DNA of 64,000 nucleotides from Agromyces aureus. Its GTDB lineage: Bacteria > Actinomycetota > Actinomycetes > Actinomycetales > Microbacteriaceae. Positions 41,766-50,583 of the stretch are shown one piece after another (position 1 is the first letter of the stretch; the number at the start of each line of letters is the position of its first letter). Made by a program: the position numbers and the translations under genes. Location of the stretch: the NCBI RefSeq assembly GCF_001660485.1, contig NZ_CP013979.1, forward strand, positions 3,720,001 to 3,784,000, written 5' to 3'. The notes below the pieces were generated by a model. The model ran no database searches and was not told the origin of the DNA. It saw only the letters and a list, made by a program, of their open reading frames with translations.

Positions 41766-43784
41766 GTGACCGACAACGACGGCCCAGAACCCACGACGTC
41801 GGCGGAGGCCGAGACGAGCGAGCCGCAGAGCATCGTCGTGCCGGTCGCGCACGCCCGCGTGCCGCGCTCCGGGCTCGGCCGCTGGCTGATGACCGGCCTC
41901 GTCGACGACAGCGGCGCCCACCAGGGCCCGCACGCGAAGCGGGTCGAGCACACGAACTCCTGGTGGCGGGTCATGTGCCTGACAGGCCTCGACTACTTCT
42001 CGACGCTCGGCTACCAACCGGCGATCGCCGCCCTCGCGGCCGGCCTGGTGTCGCCGTTCGCGACCCTCGTGCTCGTCGCGCTCACCCTCTTCGGCGCCCT
42101 GCCGGTCTACCGCCGGGTCGCGAAGGAGAGCTTCAAGGGCTCAGGGTCGATCGCGATGCTCGAACGCCTGCTGCCCTGGTGGGCGGGCAAGCTCTTCGTG
42201 CTCGTGCTCCTCGGCTTCGCCGCGACCGACTTCATGATCACGATCACGCTGTCGGCCGCCGACGCGTCGGCGCACGCCATCGCCAACCCCTTCGCCCCTG
42301 CGTGGTTCGAGGGCGGGCAGGTGTGGATCACGCTCGTGCTGATCGCGTTGCTCGGGCTCGTCTTCCTGAAGGGCTTCCGCGAGGCGATCCGGGTGGCCGT
42401 CGTGCTCGTCGCCGTCTTCCTGGCTTTGAACCTCGTGGTGGTCGTCGTCGCGATCTGGCACGTGATCGAGAACCCGGTCGTCATCGAGGACTGGTGGTCA
42501 GCGCTGTTCACACAGCACGGCGACCCGCTGCTCGTCATCGGCGTGGCGCTCATCGTGTTCCCGAAGCTCGCCCTCGGTCTCTCCGGGTTCGAAACCGGCG
42601 TCGCCGTGATGCCGCAGATCCACGGTTCCCAGAACGACCCGCCGAACGACCCGCAGACGCGCATCAGGGGTGCCCGCCGACTGCTCACGACCGCCGCGGT
42701 CATCATGAGCGCGTTCCTCATCACCTCGAGCTTCACGACGACGCTCCTCATCCCGCAGGCCGAGTTCCAGCCCGGCGGCGAGGCGAACGGCCGCGCCCTC
42801 GCCTACCTCGCGCACGAATTCCTCGGCGAGGCGTTCGGCACGGTCTACGACGTCAGCACCATCCTCATCCTCTGGTTCGCGGGGGCCTCGGCCATGGCCG
42901 GCCTTCTGAACCTCGTGCCCCGCTACCTCCCGAAGTACGGCATGGCGCCGCAGTGGGCGCGCGCCGTGCGCCCGCTGGTGATCGTCTTCATCGCCATCGC
43001 GTTCCTCATCACGATCATCTTCGAGGCCGACGTCGACGCGCAGGGCGGCGCGTACGCCACCGGCGTGCTCGTGCTCATCACCTCGGCATCGGTCGCCGTG
43101 ACGATCTCGGCCCGCCAACGGCGACAGCGGCCGCAGTTCATCGGCTTCGGCGTCATCACCGTGGTCTTCCTTTACACGACGGCGCTCAACATCGTCGAAC
43201 GGCCCGACGGCCTCCGTATCGCCGCGCTGTTCATCCTGGGCATCCTCGTGATCTCGCTCGTCTCCCGCGTCGGCCGCTCGTTCGAGCTGCGGGCTCCGAC
43301 CGTGGCATTCGACCCGGTGGCGACCGAGTTCATCGCCGACGACGCCGAGCGCGGCGAACTGCTCTTCATCGCCCACGAACCGCACTCGGAGAGCGGCCAC
43401 GAATACGCCGCCAAGGACCGTGATGAGCGCCGGTACAGCAACATCCCCGCCGGCGCCCGCACGATCTTCCTCGAGGTGCACCCCTCCGACTCGTCCGACT
43501 TCGAGGAGGACCTTGACGTGGTCGGCTCGAGTCAGTTCGGATATCGCGTGCTCCGTGTGCGGAGCGGCAACGTGCCGAACACGATCGCCGCCGTGCTGCT
43601 CGCTGCCCGCGACGCGACCGGCGTCGTACCGACGGTCTACTGCGAGTGGACCGAGGGCAACCCCATCTCCAACATGTTCCGCTACCTCATCACCGGGGTC
43701 GGCGAGGTCGCACCCGTGACCCGCGAGGTGCTCCGCGAGGCAGAACCCGACCTCAAGCGTCGGCCGGCTGTGCACGTCGTCTGA
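41766..43784 (+). CDS. APC-superfamily transporter with C-terminal cytosolic domain
   Basis: A 672-aa secondary transporter with about 12 transmembrane helices from residue 70 to 505. The conserved first segment is [20 protein letters not shown], with [14 protein letters not shown] after it. A polar N-terminus (about 60 residues) and a ~165-residue cytosolic C-terminal domain (containing [18 protein letters not shown]) flank the membrane part. Substrate could be an amino acid or a cation; the sequence does not decide. The GTG start follows TACGCT by exactly 6 nt, again a leaderless signature. It overlaps the convergent gene by 32 bp. Confidence 0.82.
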   Translation: MTDNDGPEPTTSAEAETSEPQSIVVPVAHARVPRSGLGRWLMTGLVDDSGAHQGPHAKRVEHTNSWWRVMCLTGLDYFSTLGYQPAIAALAAGLVSPFATLVLVALTLFGALPVYRRVAKESFKGSGSIAMLERLLPWWAGKLFVLVLLGFAATDFMITITLSAADASAHAIANPFAPAWFEGGQVWITLVLIALLGLVFLKGFREAIRVAVVLVAVFLALNLVVVVVAIWHVIENPVVIEDWWSALFTQHGDPLLVIGVALIVFPKLALGLSGFETGVAVMPQIHGSQNDPPNDPQTRIRGARRLLTTAAVIMSAFLITSSFTTTLLIPQAEFQPGGEANGRALAYLAHEFLGEAFGTVYDVSTILILWFAGASAMAGLLNLVPRYLPKYGMAPQWARAVRPLVIVFIAIAFLITIIFEADVDAQGGAYATGVLVLITSASVAVTISARQRRQRPQFIGFGVITVVFLYTTALNIVERPDGLRIAALFILGILVISLVSRVGRSFELRAPTVAFDPVATEFIADDAERGELLFIAHEPHSESGHEYAAKDRDERRYSNIPAGARTIFLEVHPSDSSDFEEDLDVVGSSQFGYRVLRVRSGNVPNTIAAVLLAARDATGVVPTVYCEWTEGNPISNMFRYLITGVGEVAPVTREVLREAEPDLKRRPAVHVV

Positions 43785-44358
43785 ATCCCGCCGACCTGAC
43801 GGCGTCGTATGCGGTGTGCCAGCGACGCTGGAACTCGAGCTCGTCGATGCGCCCCGCCGCGAGCTGCACCTCGGTGGCGTTCATGGTCGCGACCAGGCGG
43901 TGCACGGCCGCCTGACGCACCGCCGCTCCGTCGGCGGCGCTGCCGGGCGACACCTCGGTCATGAGCTGGACCACCGATCGGCGGAGGTCCCGCGTGCGTC
44001 GAGCGAGTGCCGCGACCATCGCGACGACGGCCCCGATCGCCGCCGCGAACGCCCACCCCATCGGGACGGCCGACGCGAACACGGCGAGGCTCACCCAGAA
44101 CAGCACCACCGAGAACAGTGGGGCCGAACGCCAGGCGCGGATCCAGCGACGATCGACCGTCGACGAACCAGGCGGATAGACCACCACGGTGTGCACCACC
44201 ACGCCGTACCGGCCGACGACCGCGGAGGAGTCCCCCCAGCGATGACGCCCGTCGCGGACGGCGAGCCATTCGGCGGAGCAGGCCGAGTGCACCGCCGTGG
44301 CCGCTCGATGCATCGAACGGGATCCGTGCAGCACGAAGTCGCGAGGAAGGGATGACAT
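43753..44358 (-). CDS. Two-helix membrane protein (possibly DUF6611)
   Basis: A 201-aa protein. The first ~75 residues contain [20 protein letters not shown]; two transmembrane helices follow at about 80-125 ([36 protein letters not shown]). The cytoplasmic tail has a helical [20 protein letters not shown]. General layout fits DUF6611, which I hold loosely. Its 3' end overlaps the convergent transporter by 32 bp. Confidence 0.6.
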   Translation of the reverse strand: MSSLPRDFVLHGSRSMHRAATAVHSACSAEWLAVRDGRHRWGDSSAVVGRYGVVVHTVVVYPPGSSTVDRRWIRAWRSAPLFSVVLFWVSLAVFASAVPMGWAFAAAIGAVVAMVAALARRTRDLRRSVVQLMTEVSPGSAADGAAVRQAAVHRLVATMNATEVQLAAGRIDELEFQRRWHTAYDAVRSAGFRRRAQPADA

Positions 44359-44499
44359 GCCCCCGGTCTACGCCCTGCCGGACCGGGGGCGCCCGATGCC
44401 GACGGTCTCGAAACGTCGATAGCGCGGATCCGCACGGATCCCTAACGCCGAGCGCCGAGAGTTCGGGCTGCGGGGCCGGTCGGGCCGTCGGCGCACGCA

Positions 44500-44538
44500 G
44501 ATCGCCCCCTGCTCCGAGGTTTCGGAGAGGGGGCGATC
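44500..44538 (-). terminator. Terminator of the PadR-ABC operon
   Basis: GATCGCCCCC / GGGGGCGATC (10 bp) continues after a small internal loop into CTCCGA / TCGGAG with a GGTT loop. It lies 40 nt past the permease stop. Confidence 0.75.
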
Positions 44539-44578
44539 AGATGTCCGCGGACGAAATCGCGCGGCCCGCGACATCCGC

Positions 44579-45343
44579 TCAGCTGAACTTGCGGCGGTAG
44601 ATCGCGACGGCCCATACGTAGGCGATGACGAGGATGCCGACCAGCCAGGCGAGGGCGACCCAGATGTCGCTGCCGACCGGTTGGCCGGCGAACAAGGCCC
44701 GCGTGGTGTCGACGATCGAGGTCACGGGCTGGTTCTCGGCGAACCAGGCGACCGGCGCGGGCATCGACTCGGTCGGCACGAAGGCCGAGCTGATGAACGG
44801 CAGGAAGATCAGCGGGTAGCTGAACGCGCTCGCACCGTCGACGGTCTTCGCCGAGAGCCCTGCGACCACGGCAAGCCAGGTCATGGCGAGGGTGAACAGG
44901 ACCATGATGCCGATGACCGCGAGCCAGGCCGCCACCGACGCGCCGGTGCGGAACCCCATGATCAGCGCGACGCCGATCACGATCGCCATCGAAGCGAGGT
45001 TCGCCACCAGGGACGTGAGCACGTGCGCCCAGAGCATGCTCGATCTCGCGACCGGCATGGACTGGAACCGCTCGAAGATGCCGCCCTGCAGGTCGAGGAA
45101 CAACCGGTACGACGTGTATGCGACGCCCGACGCGATCGTGATCAGCAGGATTCCCGGGAGCATGTAGTTGATGTACGACTCGTCGGATCCGGTGTTGATC
45201 GCGCCGCCCAGCACGTACACGAACAGCAGCATCAGTGCGATCGGGGTGACCGCCGTCGTGATGATCGTGTCGGGGCTGCGGAGGATGTGGGTCAGCGACC
45301 GGGCCGTGAGCACCCGGGTGTCGCCGAGGACGTGGGTGGTCAT
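44579..45343 (-). CDS. ABC-2 type (DrrB-like) transporter permease
   Basis: A 254-aa permease with six transmembrane helices (e.g. IITTAVTPIALMLLFVYVLG, ASVAAWLAVIGIMVLFTLAM) and the ABC-2 coupling region GIFERFQSMPVARSSMLWAH. Forms an exporter with the ATPase encoded upstream, with a 4-nt ATGA overlap. Resembles daunorubicin-resistance type exporters for drugs, lipids or bacteriocins; substrate unknown. Confidence 0.92.
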   Translation of the reverse strand: MTTHVLGDTRVLTARSLTHILRSPDTIITTAVTPIALMLLFVYVLGGAINTGSDESYINYMLPGILLITIASGVAYTSYRLFLDLQGGIFERFQSMPVARSSMLWAHVLTSLVANLASMAIVIGVALIMGFRTGASVAAWLAVIGIMVLFTLAMTWLAVVAGLSAKTVDGASAFSYPLIFLPFISSAFVPTESMPAPVAWFAENQPVTSIVDTTRALFAGQPVGSDIWVALAWLVGILVIAYVWAVAIYRRKFS

Positions 45344-46179
45344 CGGAGTTCCTTTCCTGCCGAGGCCGAACCGCTCGCGCGGGTCGTGTCGGCATCGTCC
45401 GTTGCTGCCTCGCCGGTGTGTCCGACGAGCGTGAGGAAGACGTCCTCGAGCGAGGGCTGCTTCTCGACGTACTCGACCTTCGCGGCCGGCAGCAGCTGCT
45501 TGAGTTCGGCGAGGGTGCCGTTCTGGATGATGCGGCCCTCGTGCAGGATCGCGATGCGGTCGGCGAGCTGCTCGGCCTCATCGAGGTACTGCGTGGTGAG
45601 CAGCACGGTCGTGCCGCCCTTCGCGAGCTGCTTGACGGTCTGCCACACTTCGATGCGCGCCTGCGGGTCGAGGCCCGTGGTCGGCTCGTCGAGGAAGATG
45701 ACCGGCGGGTCGCCGATCAGGCTCATCGAGATGTCGAGCCGGCGACGCATGCCGCCCGAGTAGGTCGCCGCCCTGCGGCCGCCGGCCTCGGTGAGCCCGA
45801 ACATGGCGAGCAGGTCGTCGGCGATCGCGCCGGGGTTCTTCAGGTGGCGGAGCTTCGCGACGAGCACGAGGTTCTCGCGCCCGGTGAGCACCTCGTCGAC
45901 GGCGGCGAACTGACCGGTGAGGCTGATCGACTCGCGCACGTCGTTGGGCTTCGCGGCGACGTCGAAGCCGTGCACCGTCGCGGTGCCGGCATCGGCCTTC
46001 AGCAGCGTCGACAGGATGCGCACGAGCGTCGTCTTGCCGGCGCCGTTCGAGCCGAGCAGCGCGAAGATGCTGCCCGCCTTCACGTCGAAGTCGACGCCCT
46101 TCAGCACCTGGAGGTCCTTGAAGGACTTCTCGATGCCCTGCACCCGGATCGCGGGTGCGGGCTGGGTCGCGGTGGTCAT
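45340..46179 (-). CDS. ABC transporter ATP-binding protein (DrrA-like)
   Basis: A 279-aa ATPase. Walker A LLGSNGAGKTTLVRIL (about 41-56), Q-loop SLTGQFAAVDE, signature YSGGMRRRLDI (about 141-151), Walker B PVIFLDEPTTGLDPQ and the switch His region LLTTQYLDEAEQLAD. The C-terminal ~50 residues are typical of DrrA proteins. Both ends overlap neighbours by 4 nt. Confidence 0.95.
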   Translation of the reverse strand: MTTATQPAPAIRVQGIEKSFKDLQVLKGVDFDVKAGSIFALLGSNGAGKTTLVRILSTLLKADAGTATVHGFDVAAKPNDVRESISLTGQFAAVDEVLTGRENLVLVAKLRHLKNPGAIADDLLAMFGLTEAGGRRAATYSGGMRRRLDISMSLIGDPPVIFLDEPTTGLDPQARIEVWQTVKQLAKGGTTVLLTTQYLDEAEQLADRIAILHEGRIIQNGTLAELKQLLPAAKVEYVEKQPSLEDVFLTLVGHTGEAATDDADTTRASGSASAGKELR

Positions 46180-46559
46180 CGCGCGTCCCTCCCTTCGGCC
46201 TCCTCGAGGCCCTCGATCGTCTTGGTGAGGCGGTTGCGCTCCTTGTCGACCCAGCGCTTGCCCACGTAGGCCTCGCTGAACGCCTCGGCGAACGCGACGG
46301 GGTCGCCGCCGGCGATCTCGCTGATCGGCGTCTGATCGATCGCCGCGCGCTCCCACAGGTCGGCGAAGTCGCCGAGCATGGTCATCATGACCGCGGGGTC
46401 GCCGTCGGTGATGCCGCCCTGGTACATGAAGTACCGCTCGAACGCGTTCGCCGCCGCGCGGTACGGCTCGGGCAGCGCGGCGATGCGGGCCTTGTACTGC
46501 TTGTACTGCTTCTTCTGCTCGAGCGAGCCGGTGAGGGCTTCGATCCACTTCGCGGCCAT
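46176..46559 (-). CDS. DUF1048 family protein
   Basis: A 127-aa soluble helical protein (MAAKWIEALTGSLEQKK, then YRAAANAFERYFMYQGG) of DUF1048, commonly encoded next to PadR regulators and ABC exporters as here. Its function is unknown. The ATG at 46559 is best placed relative to AAGGAG (7 nt); the ATG at 46565 overlaps the padR stop (ATGA) but is only 1 nt from the ribosome site. Confidence 0.85.
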   Translation of the reverse strand: MAAKWIEALTGSLEQKKQYKQYKARIAALPEPYRAAANAFERYFMYQGGITDGDPAVMMTMLGDFADLWERAAIDQTPISEIAGGDPVAFAEAFSEAYVGKRWVDKERNRLTKTIEGLEEAEGRDAR

Positions 46560-46561
46560 GG

Positions 46562-46942
46562 TCATGCTCCTTCTGCTTCGTCGGTGCGGTTGGTGTCGTC
46601 GGTGTCGTGCTTCGGTCGGATGTCGCGGTGGAGCTGTTCGATGCGTTCGGCGAGGAAGCTCCAGGTCCCCCAGAACTCTTCGAGGTACTCGCCGCCGGTC
46701 GCGTTCAACGCGTAGACCTTGCGCGGCGGGCCCTTCTCGGACGGGACCTTCTCGACGTCGACGAGGCCGCGCTGCTCGATGCGGACCAGCAGGGCGTAGA
46801 TCGTGCCCTCGGCGATGTCGGAGAAGCCCTGGTCGCGGAGCCGGGCCGTGATCTCGTACCCGTACGCCGGCTGCTTGGCCAGGATCGCGAGGACGATGCC
46901 CTCGAGCGTGCCCTTCAGCATCTCGGTCGTCTGCTTGCCCAT
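46562..46942 (-). CDS. PadR-family transcriptional repressor
   Basis: A 126-aa winged-helix regulator: EMLKGTLEGIVLAILAKQPA, YGYEITARLRDQGFSDIAEG and TIYALLVRIEQRGLVDVEKV (about 8-70) are the PadR DNA-binding unit, and a C-terminal dimer helix (YLEEFWGTWSFLAERIEQLH) follows. It leads the ABC exporter operon and presumably represses it until a toxic ligand binds. AAGGAGGA precedes the ATG. Confidence 0.93.
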   Translation of the reverse strand: MGKQTTEMLKGTLEGIVLAILAKQPAYGYEITARLRDQGFSDIAEGTIYALLVRIEQRGLVDVEKVPSEKGPPRKVYALNATGGEYLEEFWGTWSFLAERIEQLHRDIRPKHDTDDTNRTDEAEGA

Positions 46943-47000
46943 GGAATCCTCCTTCTCTACTCGGTTGCTTCTGCTACTCGGTGTTGCTGACTACTGGTAC

Positions 47001-47030
47001 ATAGTAAGCATGAGTACCGGTACTTAGCAA
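47001..47030 (-). promoter_or_regulatory. padR promoter with embedded palindrome
   Basis: On the minus strand -35 TTGCTA (47025-47030) and -10 TACTAT (47001-47006) are 18 bp apart. The perfect 12-bp palindrome AGTACCGGTACT (47013-47024) fills the spacer next to the -35, where bound PadR would block polymerase. Confidence 0.65.
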
Positions 47031-47074
47031 GACCGAATACCAAGATTCCTTTATGCGGACGCGCGCAGAGACGA

Positions 47075-47112
47075 CGGATGCCGCGGGGGCACCTGGCCGC
47101 CCGCGGCATCCG
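47075..47112. terminator. Hairpin between the HD-domain gene and the padR promoter
   Basis: A perfect 13-bp stem CGGATGCCGCGGG / CCCGCGGCATCCG with a 12-nt loop, 23 nt past the stop of the HD-domain gene, so it probably terminates that transcript. It uses the GGATGCCGCGG motif that recurs across the window. Confidence 0.65.
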
Positions 47113-47134
47113 CAGAGCTGAGAGGAGGGAGGGG

Positions 47135-48391
47135 TCAGGCGAGCGCGGCGCGGGCCTTGGCGTACTTCTCGGCGAGGCGGGCCTGGGTGTCGTGGTCGAG
47201 CTTGCGCAGGCGCCAGGGCGCGGAGTTGTCGGCGATGTCGGCGAGCTTGACGTTGCGCGCCACGGCGTTCGTGCGGATGCGCGCGTAATACTCGGCCGCG
47301 GAGACGTCGGCCGTGCGCGTCAGCAGTTGCACGGCGTCGATGATCTCGTGCTCGACGCCCGCCTCGCGGAGCCGCTCGGCGGTGAGGTCGGTGTCTTCGA
47401 GCACGTCGTGCAGCCATGCGACGGCGACCTCGACGGGCTGCGCGACCGGGTCGAAGGTCTCGGCCACACGTGCGGGGTGGTCGATGTACTCGGCGCCGAG
47501 CTTGTCGGTCTGGCCGCGGTGCGCGACGAACGCGATGCCCTGCGCGAGCCCGATCTGCAGTGCGGCCGCGTTCGCGGCCGGTGCTGACGAGGGGGCGGAT
47601 GCCGGCGCGACCGGTGCGTGCGCGGGTGCGACGGGTGCCGGCGCACCGGGCACGGGCGCACCGGGCCTGACCGCCGAGGCCGCGGCGATCGGGGTGACGG
47701 GGGCCACCGGAACCGGTCGAGCGGGAGCGGGGGCAGGCGCGGGGGCGGAGCCCGCAACCACGGCCTCGAACTGCTCGAAGGTCCAGTCTGCGTCGGAATC
47801 CATCGTCATGTGCTCGTCTCTCGTGCTGCGTGCAGGGTCGGTGTCGCTTGGATCGGTGTCGATCGGGTCGGGCGCGGCGGCGAGCTCCGCGAACTCGTCG
47901 ATCGGGATGCGCTCGTCGGCCTCGGGCTCGGCGTCGGCCTCGGACAGGGGCTCGGGCTGCGGTGCGCTCGGCGTGATCGGCGTCACCGGCCCGGTCGGGC
48001 GGGAGGGCACGGCCTCGTCGAGGAACTCGGTCCAGGCGGGGTCCTCGAGCGGATCGCGTCCGGCGACGGGTCGCACGAACCCGAGCTCGGCCTCGAGCTC
48101 GGCCATCTCGTCGGCGCCGAGTTCGTGCATCGACCGGATCTCGCTCGTGCGCCGCACGACGACGTAGCGCTCGGAGACCTCGGTCATGCGCGCGCCCGTG
48201 TCGGTCGCGAAGAACCGCGGACCGTCGTCGCCGGCGACCTCGACGATGGTCTCCTCGTACTCGCCGCCGGGTTCGAGGGAGCACACGTGGTAGCGGAATC
48301 GTCCGTCGTCGGACGCTCGCCGAGGGGTCGCCGCTGACGCGCGTGCGGCCGCACGACGACCGGGGGGCGGGTCGTCAACGGATGTCGTCAC
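47135..48391 (-). CDS. HD-domain hydrolase with long disordered N-terminus (SpoT-HD-like)
   Basis: A 418-aa protein. The C-terminal ~150 residues form an HD domain like that of (p)ppGpp hydrolases: FVAHRGQTDKLGAEYIDHPARV with the first His, VAWLHDVLEDTDL with the HD pair near 340, and NVKLADIADNS with the distal Asp. No synthetase or TGS domain is present, so it would be a small hydrolase if active. The N-terminal half holds a compact segment (FRYHVCSLEPGGEYEETIVE) and then Pro/Ala/Val-rich linkers. The GTG at 48391 has AGGAG 7 nt upstream. Confidence 0.8.
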   Translation of the reverse strand: MTTSVDDPPPGRRAAARASAATPRRASDDGRFRYHVCSLEPGGEYEETIVEVAGDDGPRFFATDTGARMTEVSERYVVVRRTSEIRSMHELGADEMAELEAELGFVRPVAGRDPLEDPAWTEFLDEAVPSRPTGPVTPITPSAPQPEPLSEADAEPEADERIPIDEFAELAAAPDPIDTDPSDTDPARSTRDEHMTMDSDADWTFEQFEAVVAGSAPAPAPAPARPVPVAPVTPIAAASAVRPGAPVPGAPAPVAPAHAPVAPASAPSSAPAANAAALQIGLAQGIAFVAHRGQTDKLGAEYIDHPARVAETFDPVAQPVEVAVAWLHDVLEDTDLTAERLREAGVEHEIIDAVQLLTRTADVSAAEYYARIRTNAVARNVKLADIADNSAPWRLRKLDHDTQARLAEKYAKARAALA

Positions 48392-48486
48392 TCGGGCTCC
48401 TGGCCGTCGGGGGTCGGTTGGGGCGGCGCCGAAGCGCAGTCCGATCCTACGAGAGGGGCGCCGCCACGGCATCCCCATTCCATCCG

Positions 48487-48562
48487 CCGGTCGAGGAGCG
48501 CAGCGTCTCGAGACCTGCCGGCGAGGTCTCGAGACGGCGCTGAAGCGCCTCCTCGACCGGCG
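48487..48562. repeat. Dispersed CTCGAGACG-type repeat, copy 6 (inverted pair)
   Basis: CCGGTCGAGGAGCGCAGCG then TCTCGAGACC faces GGTCTCGAGACGGCGC then CCTCCTCGACCGGCG. It lies in the divergent spacer between the HD gene and clpP. Confidence 0.8.
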
Positions 48563-48678
48563 ACCCTTGCCCCGCGCTCAGCCCACAGCAGTGCTGCCCA
48601 CAGCAGTGCTGCCCAGGGCCGCACTGCCCACGGCGGAAACGCCGGCATGCGACATCCGCTCGGCGCACGCTGGAGGGC

Positions 48679-49362
48679 ATGAGCGAAGACACCCAGGCCC
48701 CGCTGCATCCGATCGATGCGGACCTCTCGACCCAGCTGTTCCGCCAGCGCGTCGTCGTGCTCGGCACCGAGCTCGACCAGAACCTCGGCAACCGGCTCAC
48801 GAGCCAGCTGCTGCTGCTCTCGGCCGAGGATCCCGACCGCGACATCGCGTTCTGGATCAACTCGCCCGGCGGCTCGGTGACCGCCATGCTCGCGATCATG
48901 GACGTCATGAAGGCGATCCCGAACGACGTCGCGACGGTCGCGATCGGCATGGCGGCGAGCGCCGGCCAGTTCCTGCTCTCGTCGGGAACGCCGGGCAAGC
49001 GCGTCGCGCTGCCGCACGCGCGCATCCTCATGCACCAGGGGTCGGCCGGCATCGGCGGCACCGCGGTCGACGTCGAACTGCAGGCCGACGACCTGCGGCA
49101 GACCCGCGACACGATGCTGGGCCTGCTCGCGGAGCACACGGGGCAACCGCTCGAGCGCATCACCGAGGACTCGCTGCGAGACCGCTGGGTCTCGGCTTCG
49201 GAGGCCGTCGAGTACGGGTTCATCGACCGGGTCGTGCACGACGCGATCGACATCTATCCGGGCGCGCGCGGTCGCCTGCACGGTCCGGGCTTCCGGTCGG
49301 ATGCCGGAGGGCACCCGCTCGCGAACCCCGCCGCCGCTGCCAGGCAGGGGGCGCTCGCATGA
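48679..49362 (+). CDS. clpP: ClpP-family serine protease subunit (catalytically intact)
   Basis: A 227-aa ClpP protease subunit. Catalytic Ser94 is in IGMAASAGQFLL and His119 in ILMHQGSAG; the Asp region WVSASEAVEYGFIDRV follows near 175-190. The C-terminus is extended by about 25 residues (ending NPAAAARQGALA). It is followed, with an ATGA overlap, by a second ClpP-like gene, as in actinobacterial clpP pairs. GGAGGGC sits before the ATG. A ClgR-like regulator is encoded just downstream, convergent. This is likely an accessory pair (clpP3/P4-like) rather than the essential one, which usually lies with clpX. Confidence 0.92.
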   Translation: MSEDTQAPLHPIDADLSTQLFRQRVVVLGTELDQNLGNRLTSQLLLLSAEDPDRDIAFWINSPGGSVTAMLAIMDVMKAIPNDVATVAIGMAASAGQFLLSSGTPGKRVALPHARILMHQGSAGIGGTAVDVELQADDLRQTRDTMLGLLAEHTGQPLERITEDSLRDRWVSASEAVEYGFIDRVVHDAIDIYPGARGRLHGPGFRSDAGGHPLANPAAAARQGALA

Positions 49363-49973
49363 GCGGCTACACGATCCCGTACGTCACCGAGCGGCGCGGC
49401 AACGTGGAGCGCACGGTCGACGTGTACAGCCGGCTGCTCGGCGAGCGCATCATCACGCTCGGCACCGAGATCGACGACGGCGTCGCCAACGTGCTCATCG
49501 CCCAACTGCTGCACCTCGAGGCCGACAGCCAGGAGGCGCCCGTGCACCTCTACCTCAACTCCCCCGGCGGCTCGCCGCAGGCCGCGCTCGCGGTGTACGA
49601 CACCATCCAGCACATCAGGCCCGCGGTCGCGACGACGTGCGTCGGGCAGGTCGGCGGCCCCGTGGCGATGCTGCTCGCGGGTGGAGCACCCGGCATGCGC
49701 GGCATCCTGCGGCACGGGCGGGCGGTACTGCACCAGCCGTCGACACAGGGGCGCGGGTCGATCCCCGACCTCATCATCCACGCCGACGAGGTGCTGCGCG
49801 TGCGCGGCGAACTCGAGGCCGTGCTCGCGCACGACACGGGGCGCACGCGCGAGCAGGTGCGCCACGACACCGATCGGGAGCTGATCCTGGATGCCGCGGC
49901 CGCCGTCGAGTACGGGCTCGCCGACCGCGTGGTCGCGGTGCAGCGGGCGGGGGCTCAGGCGATCGCGGGCTAG
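49359..49973 (+). CDS. ClpP-like subunit lacking the catalytic serine
   Basis: A 204-aa ClpP homologue. The conserved scaffold is clear (VHLYLNSPGGSPQAALAVYDT, AVLHQPSTQGRG with His125). The active-site segment, normally VGQAASMGAxLL, reads VGQVGGPVAMLL, so the nucleophilic Ser is Gly100. It should be proteolytically inactive and act as a structural partner of the intact subunit in a mixed two-ring barrel. Translation is coupled through the ATGA overlap. Confidence 0.9.
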   Translation: MSGYTIPYVTERRGNVERTVDVYSRLLGERIITLGTEIDDGVANVLIAQLLHLEADSQEAPVHLYLNSPGGSPQAALAVYDTIQHIRPAVATTCVGQVGGPVAMLLAGGAPGMRGILRHGRAVLHQPSTQGRGSIPDLIIHADEVLRVRGELEAVLAHDTGRTREQVRHDTDRELILDAAAAVEYGLADRVVAVQRAGAQAIAG

Positions 49974-49994
49974 GACGCCGGTCGCGGAGACCCG

Positions 49995-50080
49995 CCGGTC
50001 GAGGAGCGAAGCGTCTCGAGACCCGACGTACGCGCGGCGCTGGTCTCGAGACGGCGCCGGCGCGCCTCCTCGAACGGCGG
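49995..50080. repeat. Dispersed CTCGAGACG-type repeat, copy 7 (inverted pair)
   Basis: CCGGTCGAGGAGCGAAGCG and TCTCGAGACCC face GGTCTCGAGACGGCGCC and CGCCTCCTCGAACGGCGG between two convergent genes; the pair can fold into a terminator-like hairpin. Confidence 0.8.
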
Positions 50081-50086
50081 AGTCTC

Positions 50087-50509
50087 CTAGGCGACGAGGG
50101 CGACGTCGTGGATCGAGCCCGCGACCGGAGCCGACGTCTCGTGGTGGCCCGGCCGGTGCCCGCCTCGCGCGGTGAGGTCGAGCACCACGAGCGGTCGCGG
50201 CGCCACGCGCGCCTCACGACCCGTGAGCTCGGCTGCGACGCCGGCCGCGACGTCGAGCAGGGTGAGCCCCAGCGCCTCGGTCACGGCGGCGAGGATCTCG
50301 CTCGAGGGTTCCTTGCGACCGCGTTCGATCTCGGAGAGGTACTGCGTCGAGACGTCGGCGTCGCGCGCGACGTCGGCGAGGATGCGCTGCTGGGCGAGGC
50401 GTTCGCGTCGGAGGAAGGCGCCGAGCGCCTCGCGCCAGAGCGGGGTGCGCTCGTGTTCGGCGCCGCGCCGCGGCATCCGCTCGGTCGTCTGCGGCCGGAT
50501 CGCGTCCAT
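50087..50509 (-). CDS. ClgR/PopR-like XRE-family regulator
   Basis: A 140-aa regulator with one helix-turn-helix: GAFLRRERLAQQRILADVA, DVSTQYLSEIERGRKEPSSE (about 28-70). The segment YLSEIERGRKEPSSEIL is characteristic of ClgR-type activators, which control clpP genes in actinobacteria; some are themselves Clp substrates. Location immediately beside, and convergent with, the clpP pair supports that role. The exact start is uncertain, since the first ~20 residues are not conserved. Confidence 0.88.
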   Translation of the reverse strand: MDAIRPQTTERMPRRGAEHERTPLWREALGAFLRRERLAQQRILADVARDADVSTQYLSEIERGRKEPSSEILAAVTEALGLTLLDVAAGVAAELTGREARVAPRPLVVLDLTARGGHRPGHHETSAPVAGSIHDVALVA

Positions 50510-50583
50510 GTCGCGAGGCTAGCCGGACCGTCTGCGGATGTCTCGCGCATCCGCTCAGAGCAGAACCGGGGCCGTCGTCGCCA

